Origin: Craurococcus roseus
GTDB taxonomy: Bacteria; Pseudomonadota; Alphaproteobacteria; Acetobacterales; Acetobacteraceae
Length of the DNA stretch: 35,683 bases
NCBI RefSeq assembly: GCF_039523795.1
Contig: NZ_BAAAFZ010000080.1
Location: forward strand, 1-35,683
Direction of reading: 5' to 3'
The notes beneath the pieces were generated by a model, which worked only from the letters and a program-made list of their open reading frames with translations, ran no database searches and was not told the DNA's origin. Shown here piece after piece: positions 34,209 to 35,683 of this stretch (the first letter of the stretch is position 1; each line of letters starts with the position of its first letter). A program made the translations under genes and the position numbers.

Positions 34209-34696
34209 CGGTCGAGGATCATGGCGGAATAGGTGGCTTCGGCGGCGACCTTGCCGTCCACCTTGGCTTCGGCGCGGAACCGCCAGATGTTGCCTCGCTG
34301 CCGCTCGCGGACGACGTGGACGCGGAGCTGGTCGCCTGGGCCGACGGGCCGGCGGAATTTTGCGCCCTCGATGCTCATGAAGTACACGAGCTTGCCGCGC
34401 GCGTCGGGACCGAGGGATTCCACCACCAGCACGGCGGCGGTCTGGGCCATGCTTTCAATGATGAGCACGCCCGGCATCACGGGGTGCGCCGGGAAGTGGC
34501 CTTGGAAGAAGGGTTCGTTGATGGAGACGTTCTTCACGCCGACCGCGGAGGTGTTCTTCACCACCTCGACGATGCGGTCCACCAGCAGGAAGGGGTAGCG
34601 GTGCGGGATGGCGCGCATGATTTGCGCGATGTCGAAGCTCTCCACCGCTGCTTCCCCGCCGGTTCCCCGCGCCGCCGTTTCGCCGTTCCCGTCCAT
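34205..34696 (-). CDS. fabZ: 3-hydroxyacyl-ACP dehydratase FabZ
   Basis: FabZ dehydrates 3-hydroxyacyl-ACP in fatty acid elongation and competes with LpxA for the same substrate. The 163-residue hot-dog-fold enzyme has the catalytic H67 and E81 in the QGHFPAHPVMPGVLIIESMAQ region and the family start ... IMRAIPHRYPFLLVDRI. The ATG at 34696 follows the lpxD stop by eight bases with a GGGCGGG stretch as ribosome-binding site. An extra 20 N-terminal residues precede the usual start of the domain. Confidence 0.97.
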   Translation of the reverse strand: MDGNGETAARGTGGEAAVESFDIAQIMRAIPHRYPFLLVDRIVEVVKNTSAVGVKNVSINEPFFQGHFPAHPVMPGVLIIESMAQTAAVLVVESLGPDARGKLVYFMSIEGAKFRRPVGPGDQLRVHVVRERQRGNIWRFRAEAKVDGKVAAEATYSAMILDR

Positions 34697-34704
34697 GGCC
34701 CGCC

Positions 34705-35683
34705 CTAGTCCGCTTTGCCCTCGCCGCCGCCGCCCCGGCCGATCTTGCGGAGGTGGGCGAAGGCCCGCCACGCCTGCCGCGCCGGCCAAGCCGGGCTGCC
34801 GAGCACGTCGGTGCCGGCCGGCACATCGTTCATGACGCCGGCCTGCGCGCCGACCCGCGCCTTCGTGCCGAGCCGGAGGTGGCCGGTGAGACCCGCCTGA
34901 GCCGCGACGGTCACGAAATCCTCCAGGACGGTCGAGCCCGAAACGCCGGACTGCGCGACGAGGATGCAACCGCGCCCGGTGCGGACGTTGTGCCCGACCT
35001 GCACCAGGTTGTCGAGGCGGGTGCCCGGGCCGAGGACGGTGTCGCCCAGCGCCCCGCGGTCCACGCAGGCGTTGGCGCCGATCTCCGCCCCGTCGCCGAT
35101 GACCACGCGGCCGAGTTGCGGCATCGTCTCGAACCGGCCTTGCGCGTCGGGCACGAAGCTGAAGCCTTCCTGGCCGACGCGCGCGCCCGGGTGCAGCACG
35201 ACGCCGCGGCCGAGCAGCGCGTGCGACACGCTGCTGTGGGCGTGCAGGCGGCAGCCGTCGCCGATCTCGACGCCGGGGCCGACCACGGCGTGGGGATGGA
35301 CGACGCAGCCCCTGCCGATGCGCGCGCCGTCGCCGATGACGGCGAAGGCGCCGACCTCGGTCCCCTCCCCGATCGTGGCGCCCTCGCCCACCGCCGCCGT
35401 CGGATGGATGCCGGCCTTTGGCGCGGGGCGCGGATGGAACAGGGCGGCGACGCGGGCGAAGCCGAGTTGGGCCGCCTCCGTCACCACCGCGACGGCGCCG
35501 TCCGGCACCGCGGCGGCGTGCGCCGGCGGCACGACCACCGCGCCGGCGCCCGTCGCGCGGAGCGCGTCCAGGTAGCGGCGCTCGGCCAAGTAGCTCACCT
35601 GCCCGGGCCCGGCCTCCGCAAGCGACGCGACGCCGTCGAAGCGGCGTTCCGGGTCGCCCCGCACGTCCGCGCAGCCCGCCGCC
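34705..35683 (-). CDS. lpxD: UDP-3-O-acylglucosamine N-acyltransferase (5' partial)
   Basis: LpxD adds the second 3-hydroxyacyl chain, from acyl-ACP, to UDP-3-O-acylglucosamine. About 326 codons are visible, with the start beyond the right edge. The N-terminal uridine-binding domain is represented by GVASLAEAGPGQVSYL. The hexapeptide beta-helix then follows, with AVVGPGVEIGDGC and the catalytic histidine in NLVQVGHNVRTGRG. The C-terminus ends in a short helix. It heads the visible lipid A operon; bamA would be expected upstream outside the window, as in many proteobacteria. Confidence 0.96.
   Translation of the reverse strand, partial: AAGCADVRGDPERRFDGVASLAEAGPGQVSYLAERRYLDALRATGAGAVVVPPAHAAAVPDGAVAVVTEAAQLGFARVAALFHPRPAPKAGIHPTAAVGEGATIGEGTEVGAFAVIGDGARIGRGCVVHPHAVVGPGVEIGDGCRLHAHSSVSHALLGRGVVLHPGARVGQEGFSFVPDAQGRFETMPQLGRVVIGDGAEIGANACVDRGALGDTVLGPGTRLDNLVQVGHNVRTGRGCILVAQSGVSGSTVLEDFVTVAAQAGLTGHLRLGTKARVGAQAGVMNDVPAGTDVLGSPAWPARQAWRAFAHLRKIGRGGGGEGKAD

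Overview
The window is GC-rich bacterial chromosome. Gene content and order (gyrA-coaD-cyclophilins, divergent ssb/uvrA with an alphaproteobacterial LexA box, a CtrA-like regulator, lpxD-fabZ-lpxA-lpxI, many stand-alone solute-binding proteins of the Bug type) point to an alphaproteobacterium, most likely Acetobacteraceae/Rhodospirillales (Roseomonas-like). That placement is inference; there is no rRNA in the window.

Layout. 1-8.7 kb is a run of mostly single genes: the tail of an unknown Ala/Pro-rich protein, a Nudix hydrolase, a Bug-family binding protein, msrP with a small membrane protein, a CtrA-like regulator with a degenerate receiver, an unknown exported protein, a D-lactate-dehydrogenase-like enzyme, a lytic transglycosylase behind a near-perfect sigma-54 promoter, an amino-acid binding protein and a NIPSNAP protein. 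At 8.85 kb lies tRNA-Lys(UUU). 9.0-13.7 kb is the minus-strand housekeeping operon gyrA-coaD-cyclophilin-cyclophilin. 13.9-18.8 kb holds a branched-chain amino-acid binding protein, ssb, a LexA box, uvrA and a small lipoprotein. 19.1-22.1 kb holds an NDUFAF6-like protein, sodB, yajC and a DUF815 ATPase.

22.1-24.1 kb is a gene-poor accessory stretch. It contains a six-copy ~42 bp tandem array, a Tyr/Pro-rich exported protein, perfect hairpins, a 51-residue exported-peptide gene and the decayed C-terminus of an MmeI-like DNA methyltransferase. 24.2-28.3 kb carries a flavin amine oxidase, an isocitrate/isopropylmalate-family dehydrogenase, a divergent Bug-family binding protein and a YjbQ protein. 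28.4-29.6 kb is an AT-richer insert: a PD-(D/E)XK-like nuclease gene split by one extra A inside its catalytic region. 29.7-35.7 kb is one tightly packed minus-strand operon with repeated 4-bp stop/start overlaps: lpxD-fabZ-lpxA-lpxI-gloA-ycjX-ycjF. It makes the acyl-GlcNAc precursors of lipid A and then continues into methylglyoxal detoxification and a stress-type GTPase/membrane pair.

No complete previously undescribed system is obvious. The best leads are the sigma-54 promoter of the lytic transglycosylase, the split nuclease, the non-triplet tandem array, and the CtrA-like protein without an acidic phosphorylation pocket.
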